DNA of 64,000 nt, from assembly GCA_028696185.1 (NCBI GenBank), contig JAQVHL010000003.1:1-64000 (forward strand). The letters run 5' to 3'. The notes beneath the pieces were generated by a model. That model had not been told where the DNA came from and searched no databases. It was given only the letters and a program-made list of their open reading frames with translations. The translations under genes were made by a program, and so were the position numbers. How positions within the stretch are numbered: position 1 is the stretch's first letter; every line of letters starts with the position of its first letter. Positions 47,731 to 57,262 of the stretch are shown here, in pieces. This DNA is from Halothiobacillaceae bacterium. GTDB lineage: Bacteria > Pseudomonadota > Gammaproteobacteria > Halothiobacillales > Halothiobacillaceae.

Positions 47731-47757
47731 TTAGCACTCTTGATATTGGAGTGCTAA
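47731..47757 (-). promoter_or_regulatory. CIRCE operator (HrcA site) upstream of rpoH
   Basis: TTAGCACTC (47731-47739), nine bases, GAGTGCTAA (47749-47757): identical to the CIRCE consensus in both arms and in spacing. It lies between ftsX and the rpoH start. Confidence 0.9.
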
Positions 47758-47780
47758 AGCGCGGGGCGGTTCCCCGGAAT

Positions 47781-48722
47781 TCATTCCGTACTCAGGCGGC
47801 GCAGGAAAAAAGTGGCGGTAATCCAGGCGCCCAGCCAGCCGAGCAGGCCCCCTCCGGCGATCAGCGAGGCGAGTACGATCACGGGCAGGCCGTCGGTGGG
47901 CAGCACCAGGCCGTAGCCCTGGGTGAGTGCAACGAGTGGTGCATTGAGCAGGGCCAGCATCAGGCTGACGATCAATCCGGCGGCGAGTCCGCCCAAGGCG
48001 CCCTGAATCAGACCGACATAGAGCAGCGGACGGCGTATGAAGCGGCGTGTGCCACCGATCAGCTGCACGAGCCGCACTTCGGCGATGCGATCCTGGAGCT
48101 CAAGGCGTACGGTGTTGCCGATGACGAAGGCGACGGAGGCGCCAAGCAGCCAGGAAATCAGCAAGGCGGCTTCGCGCGCGCCGGCCAGTATGGTTTCCAG
48201 ACGGTCCAGCCAGTCAGCATCACGGCTGACGCGGGCCACGCCAGAGAGCGTGCCGGCGCGTTCGCGAAGGGAATCGACATGCTGGCTGTCGCTGTAGGCC
48301 GGGGAGGGGTGCAGGATCAGCACGGTCGGCAAGGGGTTGTGCCCCAGGCTGGCGGCGGTCCCCTGGATGCCGAGGCGCTCTTCCAGCTCGCGTAGGCCCT
48401 GTTCGGGGGTGATCAGGCGCGCTTCGCTGATTTCCGGCCAGCCGCGCACCTGCGAGAGCAGGGCGTTGGCGTTTTCCGCACGGATGTTCTCGTCAAGATA
48501 GAGGCTCAGGTGGCTGGCGCGCTCGCGCCAGGTGGCACTCATCTGTTCAAGATTGACGAGTACGGCGTAGAGCACGCCGGGCAGGGCCAGTGCCACACCG
48601 ATCACCAGGACGGTGAGCAGGGCGCCGACGGGACCATGGCGGAAGCGGCCCAGGGCGTCGAGCAGGCTCTGTCGGTGATGATGGCGCCAGGAGTCCAGGC
48701 GGCGGGCGAGATCCTGCTTCAT
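47781..48722 (-). CDS. ftsX: cell division protein FtsX
   Basis: A 313-residue permease-like protein with four membrane helices (about 33-55, 180-200, 235-260 and 280-305) and a periplasmic loop between the first two. With FtsE it regulates peptidoglycan hydrolysis at the septum. It overlaps ftsE by 4 bp. Confidence 0.95.
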   Translation of the reverse strand: MKQDLARRLDSWRHHHRQSLLDALGRFRHGPVGALLTVLVIGVALALPGVLYAVLVNLEQMSATWRERASHLSLYLDENIRAENANALLSQVRGWPEISEARLITPEQGLRELEERLGIQGTAASLGHNPLPTVLILHPSPAYSDSQHVDSLRERAGTLSGVARVSRDADWLDRLETILAGAREAALLISWLLGASVAFVIGNTVRLELQDRIAEVRLVQLIGGTRRFIRRPLLYVGLIQGALGGLAAGLIVSLMLALLNAPLVALTQGYGLVLPTDGLPVIVLASLIAGGGLLGWLGAWITATFFLRRLSTE

Positions 48723-49387
48723 GGCTGGGCCTCGTCGCTGGCGAGCTGCCCGTTCTCAAGTATCAGACGCGGCGTGTCAAAGCGTTCGATCAGGTCGTGA
48801 TCGTGACTGGCGACCAGGACGGTGACCCCCACTTCATTGAACTTGCAGAATTCGTTCATGATTTCCAGCGACAGATCGGGGTCGAGATTGCCGGTGGGTT
48901 CGTCGGCGAGAATGATGGCCGGTCGATTGACCAGGGCGCGGGCGATATTCACACGCTGCTGCTCGCCCCCGGAAAGCTCAAGCGGGTAGGCACGCTCGCG
49001 ATCGAGCAGACCCACTTTGTCCAGCGCGGCACGCACGCGGCGCGCGATTTCCGCCGGGCGGTAGCCGCTGACGACCAGTGGCAGGGCGACGTTATCGTAG
49101 AGGGTGCGGTCTTCGAGCAGGTGATGGTCCTGGAAGATCAGGCCGATACGGCGCCTCAGGTAGGGAATGCGGTAGTCCGGAAGGCGGGCGATGTCCACGC
49201 CATCCACCAGCACGCGTCCGGCGGTGGGGCGCAGCAGGGCGGGAATGAGTTTGAGCAGCGTGCTCTTGCCGGCGCCGGAGTGGCCGGTAAGAAAGGCCAT
49301 GCGCCCACGCTCCAGCGAGAAATTCACATTGAGCAGCGCTTGCTGACCTGTCGTGAAACGCTTGCTGACATTCTCGAAGCGGATCAT
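48719..49387 (-). CDS. ftsE: cell division ATP-binding protein FtsE
   Basis: A 222-residue ABC ATPase with Walker [10 protein letters not shown], signature [14 protein letters not shown] and Walker [12 protein letters not shown]. It is the partner of FtsX and overlaps both ftsY and ftsX by 4 bp. Confidence 0.96.
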   Translation of the reverse strand: MIRFENVSKRFTTGQQALLNVNFSLERGRMAFLTGHSGAGKSTLLKLIPALLRPTAGRVLVDGVDIARLPDYRIPYLRRRIGLIFQDHHLLEDRTLYDNVALPLVVSGYRPAEIARRVRAALDKVGLLDRERAYPLELSGGEQQRVNIARALVNRPAIILADEPTGNLDPDLSLEIMNEFCKFNEVGVTVLVASHDHDLIERFDTPRLILENGQLASDEAQP

Positions 49388-50568
49388 GGGCGTTCGTCGT
49401 CCGGCACGACATCGAGCATGGCATCGACGAAGTCGCGGGCGCCGAAGGGACGCAGATCGGCCATGCTTTCACCGACGCCGAGAAAACGTATGGGCAGCCC
49501 CAGCGCGTGGGTGATGGCGAACACGATGCCGCCCTTGGCGGTACCGTCGAGTTTGGTAAGGATCAGGCCGGTGACACCCAGCGCCTCGTTGAACTGCCGT
49601 GCCTGGTTGAGGGCGTTCTGGCCGATGCTGGCATCGAGCACCAGCAACACTTCCTGCGGAGCGTCGGGGTCGAGTTTGCTCATCACGCGCTTGACCTTGC
49701 GCAGCTCGTCCATCAGGCCGGACTGGGTGTGCAGGCGGCCAGCCGTGTCGGCGATGAGAATGTCAATGCCGCGCGAGCGCGCGGCCTGCAGGGCGTCGAA
49801 AATCACCGCACTGGAGTCCGCACCGCTATCCTGCGCCACCACGGTGACGCCGTTGCGTTCACCCCAGGTCTGGAGCTGCTCTACGGCGGCGGCACGGAAG
49901 GTATCACCCGCAGCCAGCATGACGGAGCGGCCTTCGCGCCCGAAATGGTGCGCCAGCTTGCCAATGGAGGTGGTCTTGCCCGCACCGTTCACACCGGCGA
50001 CCAGAATGACGAAGGTGCCCTGTCCCCGCGGTGGCGTGAGCGGTACTTCGGCTTTTTCCAGGCGGGCGGTCATGTCCTCGCGCAGGGCACTGAACAGGGC
50101 GTCGGCGTCGGCCAGTTCCTTGCGCGAAACCTTGCGGGTAAGGTTCGCGATCAGTTCCTGGGTGGTTTCAACCCCCACATCGGCCAGCAGCAGGCGGGTT
50201 TCCAGCTCTTCGAGCAGATCATCGTCGATCTGCTTGCGGCCGAGGAAAAGCTCGGACAAACCTTCGGTGAAGCTGCGCCGGGTTTTGGCCAGGCTCTGGC
50301 GCAGGGAGGCAAACAAGCCGGCGCGCGGCTTTTCGGCTTCGACAAGGGCGGGGAGGGGAGCGGCCGTCTCCTGTCGGAGAGGCGCACCTGGGCCTGTGTC
50401 CGGGCCTGTATCCGGCGAGGATGGGGTCGTGGGCGCCTCGACGCGTTCAGGTTCACCGGAGGGGGCTGCTGGAGGCGCGGTGGGAGCCTCTTCAGGCGGG
50501 GTGATCCGGGGCTCCGGGGCGGGAGCGGGCGGGGTCTCGGTCTTTTTTCGCCGAAGGAAACCAAACAT
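49384..50568 (-). CDS. ftsY: signal recognition particle receptor FtsY
   Basis: A 394-residue SRP GTPase. The N-terminal ~90 residues form a Pro/Glu-rich acidic A domain; the NG domain carries GVNGAGKTTSIGKLA (G1), DTAGRLHTQ (G3) and TKLDGTAKGG (G4). It targets membrane proteins to the translocon. It heads the ftsYEX-rpoH cluster. Confidence 0.96.
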   Translation of the reverse strand: MFGFLRRKKTETPPAPAPEPRITPPEEAPTAPPAAPSGEPERVEAPTTPSSPDTGPDTGPGAPLRQETAAPLPALVEAEKPRAGLFASLRQSLAKTRRSFTEGLSELFLGRKQIDDDLLEELETRLLLADVGVETTQELIANLTRKVSRKELADADALFSALREDMTARLEKAEVPLTPPRGQGTFVILVAGVNGAGKTTSIGKLAHHFGREGRSVMLAAGDTFRAAAVEQLQTWGERNGVTVVAQDSGADSSAVIFDALQAARSRGIDILIADTAGRLHTQSGLMDELRKVKRVMSKLDPDAPQEVLLVLDASIGQNALNQARQFNEALGVTGLILTKLDGTAKGGIVFAITHALGLPIRFLGVGESMADLRPFGARDFVDAMLDVVPDDERP

Positions 50569-50661
50569 GCGTGGTAGTGTCCGAAATGGGCGCGGAAGCG
50601 GGTGTGGGATAGTGCTGTTATCCTAGCAGCCCGCTCGGGTGGAGCCAAACGGGGCAAATAA

Positions 50662-50695
50662 ACAGGGTGTTGAAAAACGCTTTCCAACACCCTGT
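50662..50695. other. 11-bp inverted repeat between ftsY and the M16 genes
   Basis: ACAGGGTGTTG (50662-50672) and CAACACCCTGT (50685-50695) are perfect inverted repeats separated by 12 nt. They lie between divergent genes, so an operator role is possible; no T-run is present. Confidence 0.5.
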
Positions 50696-50742
50696 CAAAT
50701 TCCGCGTGTCCTTTTGCTATCGCAATCTTTCGGGAGTCTTGC

Positions 50743-52128
50743 ATGAGTTTGTCAGGCCGTCTGGTTTCGGGAGCCCTGCTGTGGGTTGCCTGCCTCCTGC
50801 CGGTGTCCGCCGCGACGCCGGTTGTTCATGAGTACCGGCTGGAAAACGGGCTGGAGTTGCGCGTATTGCCGGATCATCGTGCGCCGGTCGTCACCTCGCA
50901 GGTGTGGTACCGGGTGGGGTCGGCGGATGAGCCTGGGGGTTCGACCGGGCTGTCGCATGCTCTGGAGCATATGATGTTCAAGGGGACGCAAACCCTGCCG
51001 CCCGGTGCTTTCTCGCGCGTCATCGCCGAGCATGGCGGGCGTGAGAATGCCTTCACCTCGCGCGATTACACCGCGTATTTCCAGACGCTGGCGCCCGAAC
51101 ATCTGGAGATTGCCTTCCGCCTGGAGGCCGATCGGATGCGTTCGCTCAAGCTCGATGCGGGGGAGTTCGCTCGTGAGATCGAAGTCATCAAGGAAGAGCG
51201 CCGTCTGCGTACCGAGGACGACCCCGAGGCGCGTCTGAATGAGCTGTTCCAGGCCACGGCCTTTGTCAGCAATGGGTATCACCATCCGGTTATCGGCTGG
51301 ATGGCGGATCTGGATCACATGCGTGTGGAGGATCTGCGTGCCTGGTATGCGCGGCATTACGCACCGAACAATGCCATTCTGGTGGTGGTTGGTGATGTCG
51401 AGCCGCAGGCCGTGTTAGGTCTGGCCAAAAAATATTTCGGCGCCTTGCCATCGGGTGAGCTGCCGTCCCGCCGTCTGCGGCGCGATACCGCGCAGGACGG
51501 CGAGCGCCGGGTGGTGCTGCGCGCTCCCGCCAAATTGCCCAGCCTGCTGATGGGCTACAAGGTGCCGACATTGGTCGAAGCGCCTGAATCCTGGGAGCCG
51601 TATGCCCTGGAAGTACTGTCCGGGGTGCTTGATGGAGGGGAGGCGGCGCGCTTTGCCAACCGGCTGGTTCGTACAGGGCTTGCCGCTGGCGCGGGGGCAG
51701 GTTACGACCCGATGGCGCGCGAGGGCGGCTTGTTCATCCTGGGCGGCACGCCTTCGGAGGGGGTGGAGCCTTTGAAACTCGAACAGGCCCTGCGCGGCGA
51801 GATCGAGCGTCTGCGCAACGAACCGGTCGATCCGGCAGAGCTTTCGCGCGTGAAGGCGCAGGTGCTGGCCCAGGATATCTTCGGTCGCGATTCGAATTTC
51901 TATCAGGCGATGCGTATCGGCATCGCGGAAACCGTGGGTCTGGGGGCGGCGAGTCTTGACGCTTATCTCGCCGGTATCGAGGCGGTGACGCGCGAGCAGG
52001 TGCAGGCCGTGGCGCGCAAATACCTGATTGACGATCATCTGACGGTGGCCCGCCTCGATCCCCTGCCAATGGACGTCAGCGCGCGTCCGGTGGCTTCTGC
52101 GCAAGGAGGAACCTTCCATGCTCGCTAA
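50743..52128 (+). CDS. M16 family zinc peptidase (catalytic subunit)
   Basis: A 461-residue M16 peptidase with a signal peptide (about 1-23) and the inverted zinc motif HALEH (HxxEH) followed by a Glu about 75 residues later. It is probably periplasmic. It pairs with the next gene, which lacks the motif, to form a heterodimer of active and inactive halves, as known for this family. The targets are unknown. The genes overlap by 11 bp. Confidence 0.92.
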   Translation: MSLSGRLVSGALLWVACLLPVSAATPVVHEYRLENGLELRVLPDHRAPVVTSQVWYRVGSADEPGGSTGLSHALEHMMFKGTQTLPPGAFSRVIAEHGGRENAFTSRDYTAYFQTLAPEHLEIAFRLEADRMRSLKLDAGEFAREIEVIKEERRLRTEDDPEARLNELFQATAFVSNGYHHPVIGWMADLDHMRVEDLRAWYARHYAPNNAILVVVGDVEPQAVLGLAKKYFGALPSGELPSRRLRRDTAQDGERRVVLRAPAKLPSLLMGYKVPTLVEAPESWEPYALEVLSGVLDGGEAARFANRLVRTGLAAGAGAGYDPMAREGGLFILGGTPSEGVEPLKLEQALRGEIERLRNEPVDPAELSRVKAQVLAQDIFGRDSNFYQAMRIGIAETVGLGAASLDAYLAGIEAVTREQVQAVARKYLIDDHLTVARLDPLPMDVSARPVASAQGGTFHAR

Positions 52129-53479
52129 TCTTCTGAAAAACCGGCGGGCCTTCGCGGGCGTATGGTTCGCTCTGCTGCTGTTTCCCCTGGTGTCTGTCGC
52201 GGCGCCCAGGATCGAACACTGGACGACGCCGCAGGGTGTGCCCGTGTATTTCGTGCGCAGCGACAGCCTGCCGATGGTCGATGTGCGCCTGTTGTTCGAT
52301 GCCGGCAGCGCGCGTGATGGTGCAACGCCGGGGTTGGCCCAACTTACCGGCAGCCTGCTTTCCGAAGGGGCGGACGGGCAATCTGCCGAAACGCTGGCGC
52401 GGGGCTTCGAGGATGTTGGCGCGCAATTCAGCGCCGGGGTGAGCCAGGACAGTGCCTATCTTTCCCTGCGCAGCCTGAGCGACAAAGCGCGTCTGGCGTC
52501 GGCGCTGGATGGGCTGGCGCGTATCCTCCGTGCGCCGGATTTTCCCGAGGACGCCTTCGTGCGGGAGCGCGACCGCCAGTTGCTGGCCATACGCGCGCGC
52601 GCGCAGTCGCCTGGCGAGGTGGCGGACGAGGCGTTCATGAGCGCGCTGTTCGGAACGCACCCTTACGCACACCCGGTCGATGGCAACGCGGTCAGCGTGG
52701 GCGCCCTGACGCGCGATCAGGTGCGCGCCTTTCATCAGCGCCATTACACCACGGGCACGGCCTTGATTGCGCTGGTCGGCGCTCTGGATCGGGTGCAGGC
52801 CGAGGCGCTGGCCGAGCGTCTTGCCGGCAGTTTGCCCAAGGGTGAGGCGCTGCCGGCCCTGCCGCCGGTCCTGCCGTTGGATACGTCGCGCCGTATCGAC
52901 GTGCCTTTCCCCGCCCAGCAGGCGTCCATCCTGATCGGTCAGCCGGGCATTGCGCGCCTGGACCCGGATTATTTCCCGCTTTATGTGGGCAATCACATTC
53001 TCGGTGGCAGCGGCTTTTCCTCGCGCCTGGTGTCTACAATCCGCGAGGAACGTGGGCTGGCCTACAGCGTGTACTCGTATTTCATGCCCATGCGTCAGGC
53101 CGGGCCGTTCCAGATGGGCATGCAGACCAAGCTGGCGCAGGGCGAGATGGCCATCGGCCTGCTTGAAGCCGATCTGAAGCGCTTCATTGCCGAAGGGCCG
53201 AGCGAGGAGGAACTGGCGCATGCGCGCAAGAACATCCTCGGGGGCTTTGCCCTGCGTCTGGACAGCAATCGCAAGCTGGTCGAGAACATCGCCGCCATCG
53301 GGTATCTGGGCTTGCCGTTGGATTACCTCGACCGTTACCGCGATAGGGTGGCCGCCGTGACCCGCGAGGACATCAAACGCGCCTTTGCCAAACATTTGAG
53401 GCCTGAGACGATGGTTACGGTTGTGGTTGGCGGGCCGCAGGCAACGGAGCAGGGTGATGCGCAAGGCAAGCAGCCCTAA
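52118..53479 (+). CDS. M16 family peptidase-like protein (non-catalytic subunit)
   Basis: A 453-residue M16 homologue with a signal or anchor segment (about 12-30). The zinc motif is absent at the expected place (TPGLAQLTGSLLSEG), while the substrate-binding C-terminal region (SSRLVSTIREERGLAYSVYS) is conserved. It is likely the partner of the preceding peptidase. AAGGAGGA precedes the ATG. Confidence 0.92.
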   Translation: MLANLLKNRRAFAGVWFALLLFPLVSVAAPRIEHWTTPQGVPVYFVRSDSLPMVDVRLLFDAGSARDGATPGLAQLTGSLLSEGADGQSAETLARGFEDVGAQFSAGVSQDSAYLSLRSLSDKARLASALDGLARILRAPDFPEDAFVRERDRQLLAIRARAQSPGEVADEAFMSALFGTHPYAHPVDGNAVSVGALTRDQVRAFHQRHYTTGTALIALVGALDRVQAEALAERLAGSLPKGEALPALPPVLPLDTSRRIDVPFPAQQASILIGQPGIARLDPDYFPLYVGNHILGGSGFSSRLVSTIREERGLAYSVYSYFMPMRQAGPFQMGMQTKLAQGEMAIGLLEADLKRFIAEGPSEEELAHARKNILGGFALRLDSNRKLVENIAAIGYLGLPLDYLDRYRDRVAAVTREDIKRAFAKHLRPETMVTVVVGGPQATEQGDAQGKQP

Positions 53480-54032
53480 CACGGTTCGTATCATCGGAGG
53501 CGAGCATCGCAGCCGCCGCGTGCGTTTCGCCAGCCGTGAGGGTTTGCGTCCGACACCGGATCGGGTGCGGGAAACCCTGTTCAACTGGCTGAATTTCGAC
53601 GTGCCCGGCGCGCGCTGCCTTGATCTGTTCGCGGGTAGCGGCGTTCTGGGCTTCGAGGCGGCCTCACGCGGCGCGGCGCAGGTTGACCTTGTCGAGCGCG
53701 ACCCGGTCAGTCAGGGGCTGCTGCGCGAGGCGGTGCATGAGTTACGTCTGGAGGCGCGGGTTCGCGTGCATGGCGAGGACGCGCTGAGCTTTCTGGCGCG
53801 GCCCTGCAGCACGCCCTATGCCGTGGTGTTTCTCGATCCGCCCTACGCCCTGGATATTCTGGAGCCCGTGTTGCAGCGCTTGCACGCGGGGGGATGGGTT
53901 TCACCCGGCGGCGCGGTGTATTTCGAGCAGCCCGAAACACGAGCGTTGCCGGCCCTGCCCGAGGGTTGGACACTGGCCCGCTCGCGCAAGGCGGGTGAGG
54001 TGGGCTATCATCTGGCGCGTTTTTCAGGTTAA
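53457..54032 (+). CDS. rsmD: 16S rRNA (guanine(966)-N(2))-methyltransferase RsmD
   Basis: A 191-residue methyltransferase with the SAM motif LDLFAGSGVLGFEA and the catalytic motif LDPPY. RIIGGEHRSRRVRF and RPTPDRVRETLFNWL at the N-terminus are typical of RsmD. ATG 53457 overlaps the peptidase gene end by 23 bp; GGAG lies upstream. M16-rsmD order is common in gammaproteobacteria. Confidence 0.95.
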   Translation: MRKASSPNTVRIIGGEHRSRRVRFASREGLRPTPDRVRETLFNWLNFDVPGARCLDLFAGSGVLGFEAASRGAAQVDLVERDPVSQGLLREAVHELRLEARVRVHGEDALSFLARPCSTPYAVVFLDPPYALDILEPVLQRLHAGGWVSPGGAVYFEQPETRALPALPEGWTLARSRKAGEVGYHLARFSG

Positions 54033-54133
54033 CAGGGGCTTGAAATCAATTTTCAACTCCCGGTTAAGGCCCCCGGCGGGCTTCTTTGTCAATCAGGCCG
54101 TTCAGTGGGCCCTTTATCAGGTATGTGTCTGAC

Positions 54134-54415
54134 ATGTTTAAAATCAACGAGTATTTCGAAGGCAAGGTCAAGTCCATCGGTTTCCAGACCGAAAGCCTGC
54201 CTGCCACCGTGGGCGTAATGGCGCCGGGCGAGTACGTGTTTTCCACGTCGCGCAAGGAAACGATGAAGATCATCAGCGGCGCCATGCGTGTGCGGTTGCC
54301 GGGGAGCGAAACCTGGACCCGTTACGGCGAAGGCGAGTCCTTTGAAGTCCCGGCGGAGGCCAAGTTTGATGTGGCGCTGGATGGCCAGACGGCGTATCTG
54401 TGCCTCTACCACTGA
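54134..54415 (+). CDS. ppnP: pyrimidine/purine nucleoside phosphorylase PpnP
   Basis: A 93-residue single-domain cupin of the PpnP (YaiE) family, the standard length. FKINEYFEGKVKSIGF, GVMAPGEYVFST and YGEGESFEVPAEAKFDV are canonical. It phosphorolyses several nucleosides. ATG 54134 is used since homology begins there; a longer frame to 54086 is unlikely. Confidence 0.95.
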   Translation: MFKINEYFEGKVKSIGFQTESLPATVGVMAPGEYVFSTSRKETMKIISGAMRVRLPGSETWTRYGEGESFEVPAEAKFDVALDGQTAYLCLYH

Positions 54416-54559
54416 GTTGGGTTTGGTTCAGGCTGCACAAGACGTAGTCGAGCTCAGTTGAAGGCGATGCCGTACTCCCGGCCATGGATGGCCCGACTCA
54501 CGAGGGCAAAGAGCCCTGTTCCGGTTTTGACTCTGTGAGTGGATAGTGGCGAGAGCGCC

Positions 54560-55033
54560 TCAGGCACTTCCCAGATCACGCCCTTCACGAACCGTGGTGG
54601 ATTGCCCGCTCGGGTTGTAGCTGGGCAGGGAAGGGCTGCCGCGCAACACGTCCAGCGCGCGCGTGTAGGCGGCGCCCAGACGCGAGAGGCTCATGGCATT
54701 GGCCGTGTTGCGGTCGCGCAGGATGGGAAGCACATCGAGCAGGCGCTGCCAGGAATCGCGGGCCAGTGCCCCGTGGGTCTCAATGAGACGGTGCATGTTT
54801 TCTGCTGTGTCTTCCAGACCCGCCGCCCGCAGGTGCTCGCGGCGCTGCATTTCCAGCTGCGCGAAATGATCGAGCATGCCGATGAGTTCCGCGCCGGTGA
54901 TTTCGATATCCGTGCCGCTGGGCGAGGCCAGCTCTTCGGCCAGCCGCTCATGCATCCCGCAGAGGGCGGTGGCGGTGGCGCTCATTTCAAGCAGGCATTC
55001 GCCCAGCGGCGGGAGATCTGTAATTTCATTCAT
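54560..55033 (-). CDS. flgN: flagellar chaperone FlgN
   Basis: A 157-residue, mostly alpha-helical FlgN-family protein; the C-terminal region ends in a Ser/Gly-rich tail. FlgN chaperones the hook-filament junction proteins FlgK and FlgL, which lie outside the window. It follows flgM by 2 bp, and the order flgA-flgM-flgN is the usual one. Confidence 0.85.
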   Translation of the reverse strand: MNEITDLPPLGECLLEMSATATALCGMHERLAEELASPSGTDIEITGAELIGMLDHFAQLEMQRREHLRAAGLEDTAENMHRLIETHGALARDSWQRLLDVLPILRDRNTANAMSLSRLGAAYTRALDVLRGSPSLPSYNPSGQSTTVREGRDLGSA

Positions 55034-55035
55034 GG

Positions 55036-55368
55036 TCAGCGCAATCCCAGGGCCATTTCCAGTTCCACGAATTTCTCCGCGATTTTTCCTGGATCGACCA
55101 CATAGCGACCTTCGGCCAGCTGCGCCTTGATGCGCTGTACTTTGTCCTGGTCGAAGCCATTGCTTTCGTCGACCTGTCGCTGGAGGTTTTGTATGCGCGA
55201 CGCGCTCTCGGTCAGGGTTACGGTGTCGTCCTGCTTCGTGGCGGAGGGGGTGGTTTCGCGTGATTCCGGGCCCGCCGCCGGCGCGGCGCCCTGACGCGGG
55301 TTGCGCACGCGATCATCCTGCACGGTGTCGGCAGGGCGATTGCGTATGAGCGGATCAAGTGTGTTCAT
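55036..55368 (-). CDS. flgM: anti-sigma-28 factor FlgM
   Basis: A 110-residue FlgM: a disordered N-terminal half and a C-terminal sigma-binding helix region (VQRIKAQLAEGRYVVDPGKIAEKFVELE). It holds FliA inactive until the hook is complete. ATG 55368 has GGAGCC upstream. A FliA-type promoter precedes it, as in other bacteria. Confidence 0.93.
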   Translation of the reverse strand: MNTLDPLIRNRPADTVQDDRVRNPRQGAAPAAGPESRETTPSATKQDDTVTLTESASRIQNLQRQVDESNGFDQDKVQRIKAQLAEGRYVVDPGKIAEKFVELEMALGLR

Positions 55369-55396
55369 GGCAGGCTCCATGTTCGATTGTTCAAGT

Positions 55397-55423
55397 ATAT
55401 CGGACGATTCGGGAAAAAGTTGA
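55397..55423 (-). promoter_or_regulatory. FliA (sigma-28) promoter for flgM
   Basis: On the minus strand TCAACTTT-N11-TCCGATAT fits the TAAAGTTT-N11-GCCGATAA consensus at 6 of 8 positions in each box, with exact spacing. It ends about 29 bp before the flgM ATG. Confidence 0.65.
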
Positions 55424-55464
55424 GTATCCGCGGCGCGTTGTTGTCTCTGTGTGCCGGTTGCGAA

Positions 55465-56178
55465 TCAGGGAGTGAGGGTGACGAGGCCGGGTGCGCTGAC
55501 CCAGCCCTCGACGACACGCCGGGATGAATTGTTGCGCACGGGGATGCGTTCCCCTTCGCCACCGGCCTTGAGCGCGGTACCGCTCATGGCGATGGCGAAT
55601 CCGGGATACTCGCTGACGATGCGCACGTTGTCGCCCTTGTTGACCAGCTTGGTGGTTTCAAGGGCCGAGGGTAGCAGTACCTCGCCGGCCCGGATGGGGC
55701 GACTGGCCGTTTTGCCAAGGGCGTCGCTCTCATCGAGAAGATAGCCACGCACGAGGGGGGCGGTGTCTCGCTCCTGTGTTTCCAGATGCTCCGGGCCGAT
55801 GCGTTCGCCCTTGCCCAGGTTCTGGCGTAGCACGAGGATGGGACGGTAAAGCTGGACCTGGGCGGACAGATAAACGAGCCAGGGCGAGTCGCCCTCGCAG
55901 CGTACGCCAACGGTCACGCGGGCGCCCTGGCGGTTGCCGTCGGGAAAGGTGAGTTGCGGTGGCTGCGTGCATTGCGGCAAGCGCAGGCGCGGATCGGGCG
56001 GTGAAACGCGGATTTCTACCCGTGCATCGTTCTGACGGCTGTATTCTTGCGTGAGAAACTGGTGTACGCTTTCCACGAGTGCATTCAGGGAATGGGTAGT
56101 TGCTCCCGCACTCGCCGGGGCGAGCAGCAGTGCCGCCGCTGCGGTTTTCAGAAGGATCTTCCAGCGCTTGAGAGTCAT
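55465..56178 (-). CDS. flgA: flagellar P-ring assembly chaperone FlgA
   Basis: A 237-residue periplasmic protein with a signal peptide (about 1-26) and a C-terminal SAF domain (RPILVLRQNLGKGERIG, PIRAGEVLLPSAL). It assists FlgI assembly. It heads the flgA-flgM-flgN unit and is divergent from cheV. Confidence 0.93.
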   Translation of the reverse strand: MTLKRWKILLKTAAAALLLAPASAGATTHSLNALVESVHQFLTQEYSRQNDARVEIRVSPPDPRLRLPQCTQPPQLTFPDGNRQGARVTVGVRCEGDSPWLVYLSAQVQLYRPILVLRQNLGKGERIGPEHLETQERDTAPLVRGYLLDESDALGKTASRPIRAGEVLLPSALETTKLVNKGDNVRIVSEYPGFAIAMSGTALKAGGEGERIPVRNNSSRRVVEGWVSAPGLVTLTP

Positions 56179-56230
56179 GGCCTTGCCCTGTGTCGATGCC
56201 GGGATGGCGTGGCTGAGTTTGAATACGTAT

Positions 56231-56247
56231 AAGCATTATCCGGGCCA
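56231..56247 (-). promoter_or_regulatory. sigma-54 type promoter for flgA
   Basis: Minus strand TGGCCC-N5-ATGCTT has the invariant GG and GC exactly ten bases apart, as needed for RpoN, and lies about 53 bp before the flgA start. Confidence 0.55.
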
Positions 56248-56315
56248 TGAACGCGGGGCGCTCCCGCGCTTCGGCAGCGGTCGATTCGGGCCGAACCTTG
56301 GAGGAACTGTAGGTG

Positions 56316-57254
56316 ATGAAGAACATGCTGGCGTCGGTGGATTCCCGAACCAAGCTGGCGGGGCACAACCGACTCGAACTTCTGGTGTTCGGGTTGGGTG
56401 GCGGTCAGAAGTTCGGCATCAATGTGTTCAAGGTGCGCGAGGTGATCCGCTGCCCGCCGCTGACCCATGTGCCCAAGGCCGACAGTGCGATCAAGGGAAT
56501 CGCCGATGTGCGTGGTAATACGCTCACCATCATCGATCTGGCGCAGGCCATCGGCTTGCCGCCGATGAGTGACAGCGAGCTGAGTGAAGCCTTCGTCATC
56601 ATCACCGAATATAACCGCGCGGTGCAGGGCTTCCTGGTGCGTTCGGTTGACCGCATCGTGAACCTGAGCTGGAAAGAGATCATGCCGCCGCCCAGTGGCA
56701 CAAACACCAGCAATTACCTGACGGCGGTTACCCGCGTGGACGGCACGCTGGTGGAAATTGTCGATGTGGAACAGATTTTTTCCTCCGTTGTAGGAGTGAA
56801 CGAGAACGTTTCAGACGAAATCCTGCGTGAAGCGGCGGGTATCGCCTCTCCCGACAGCCTGGTACTGGTGGTGGATGATTCCTTCGTGGCGCGCAACCAG
56901 ATCAAGGGCACGCTGGATCAGTTAGGGATCAAGTGCATGATGGCCAAAAACGGCGCGGAAGCGCTCGCCCTGCTCAAGGGGTGGGCGCAAGGGCAGGCGC
57001 CGCAGCTCAATGACCTCATCATGGTCATCTCCGATGTCGAAATGCCGACGATGGATGGATATACCTTGACCTCCGAGATTCGTAAGGACGAACGCTTGCG
57101 TCATTTGTTTGTCGTGCTCCACACCTCGCTTTCCGGGGTCTTCAACCAGGCCATGGTCGAGAAGGTAGGGGCCGATCGCTTCATTCCCAAATTCCATCCC
57201 GATGACCTGGCTTCGGTCATCGTGGAGCGCGTAGCGCAGATGAGCAAGTCCTGA
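56316..57254 (+). CDS. cheV: chemotaxis protein CheV (CheW-receiver hybrid)
   Basis: A 312-residue protein with a CheW-like domain (about 15-165) and a receiver domain (~185-310) with acidic pair VDDS, phospho-acceptor Asp in VISDVEMP, Thr/Ser in LHTSLSG and Lys in FIPKFHPDD. It couples chemoreceptors to CheA in a phosphorylation-dependent way. ATG 56316 aligns with known CheV starts; GTG 56313 is the alternative. Confidence 0.94.
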   Translation: MKNMLASVDSRTKLAGHNRLELLVFGLGGGQKFGINVFKVREVIRCPPLTHVPKADSAIKGIADVRGNTLTIIDLAQAIGLPPMSDSELSEAFVIITEYNRAVQGFLVRSVDRIVNLSWKEIMPPPSGTNTSNYLTAVTRVDGTLVEIVDVEQIFSSVVGVNENVSDEILREAAGIASPDSLVLVVDDSFVARNQIKGTLDQLGIKCMMAKNGAEALALLKGWAQGQAPQLNDLIMVISDVEMPTMDGYTLTSEIRKDERLRHLFVVLHTSLSGVFNQAMVEKVGADRFIPKFHPDDLASVIVERVAQMSKS

Positions 57255-57262
57255 GTCAGCCC

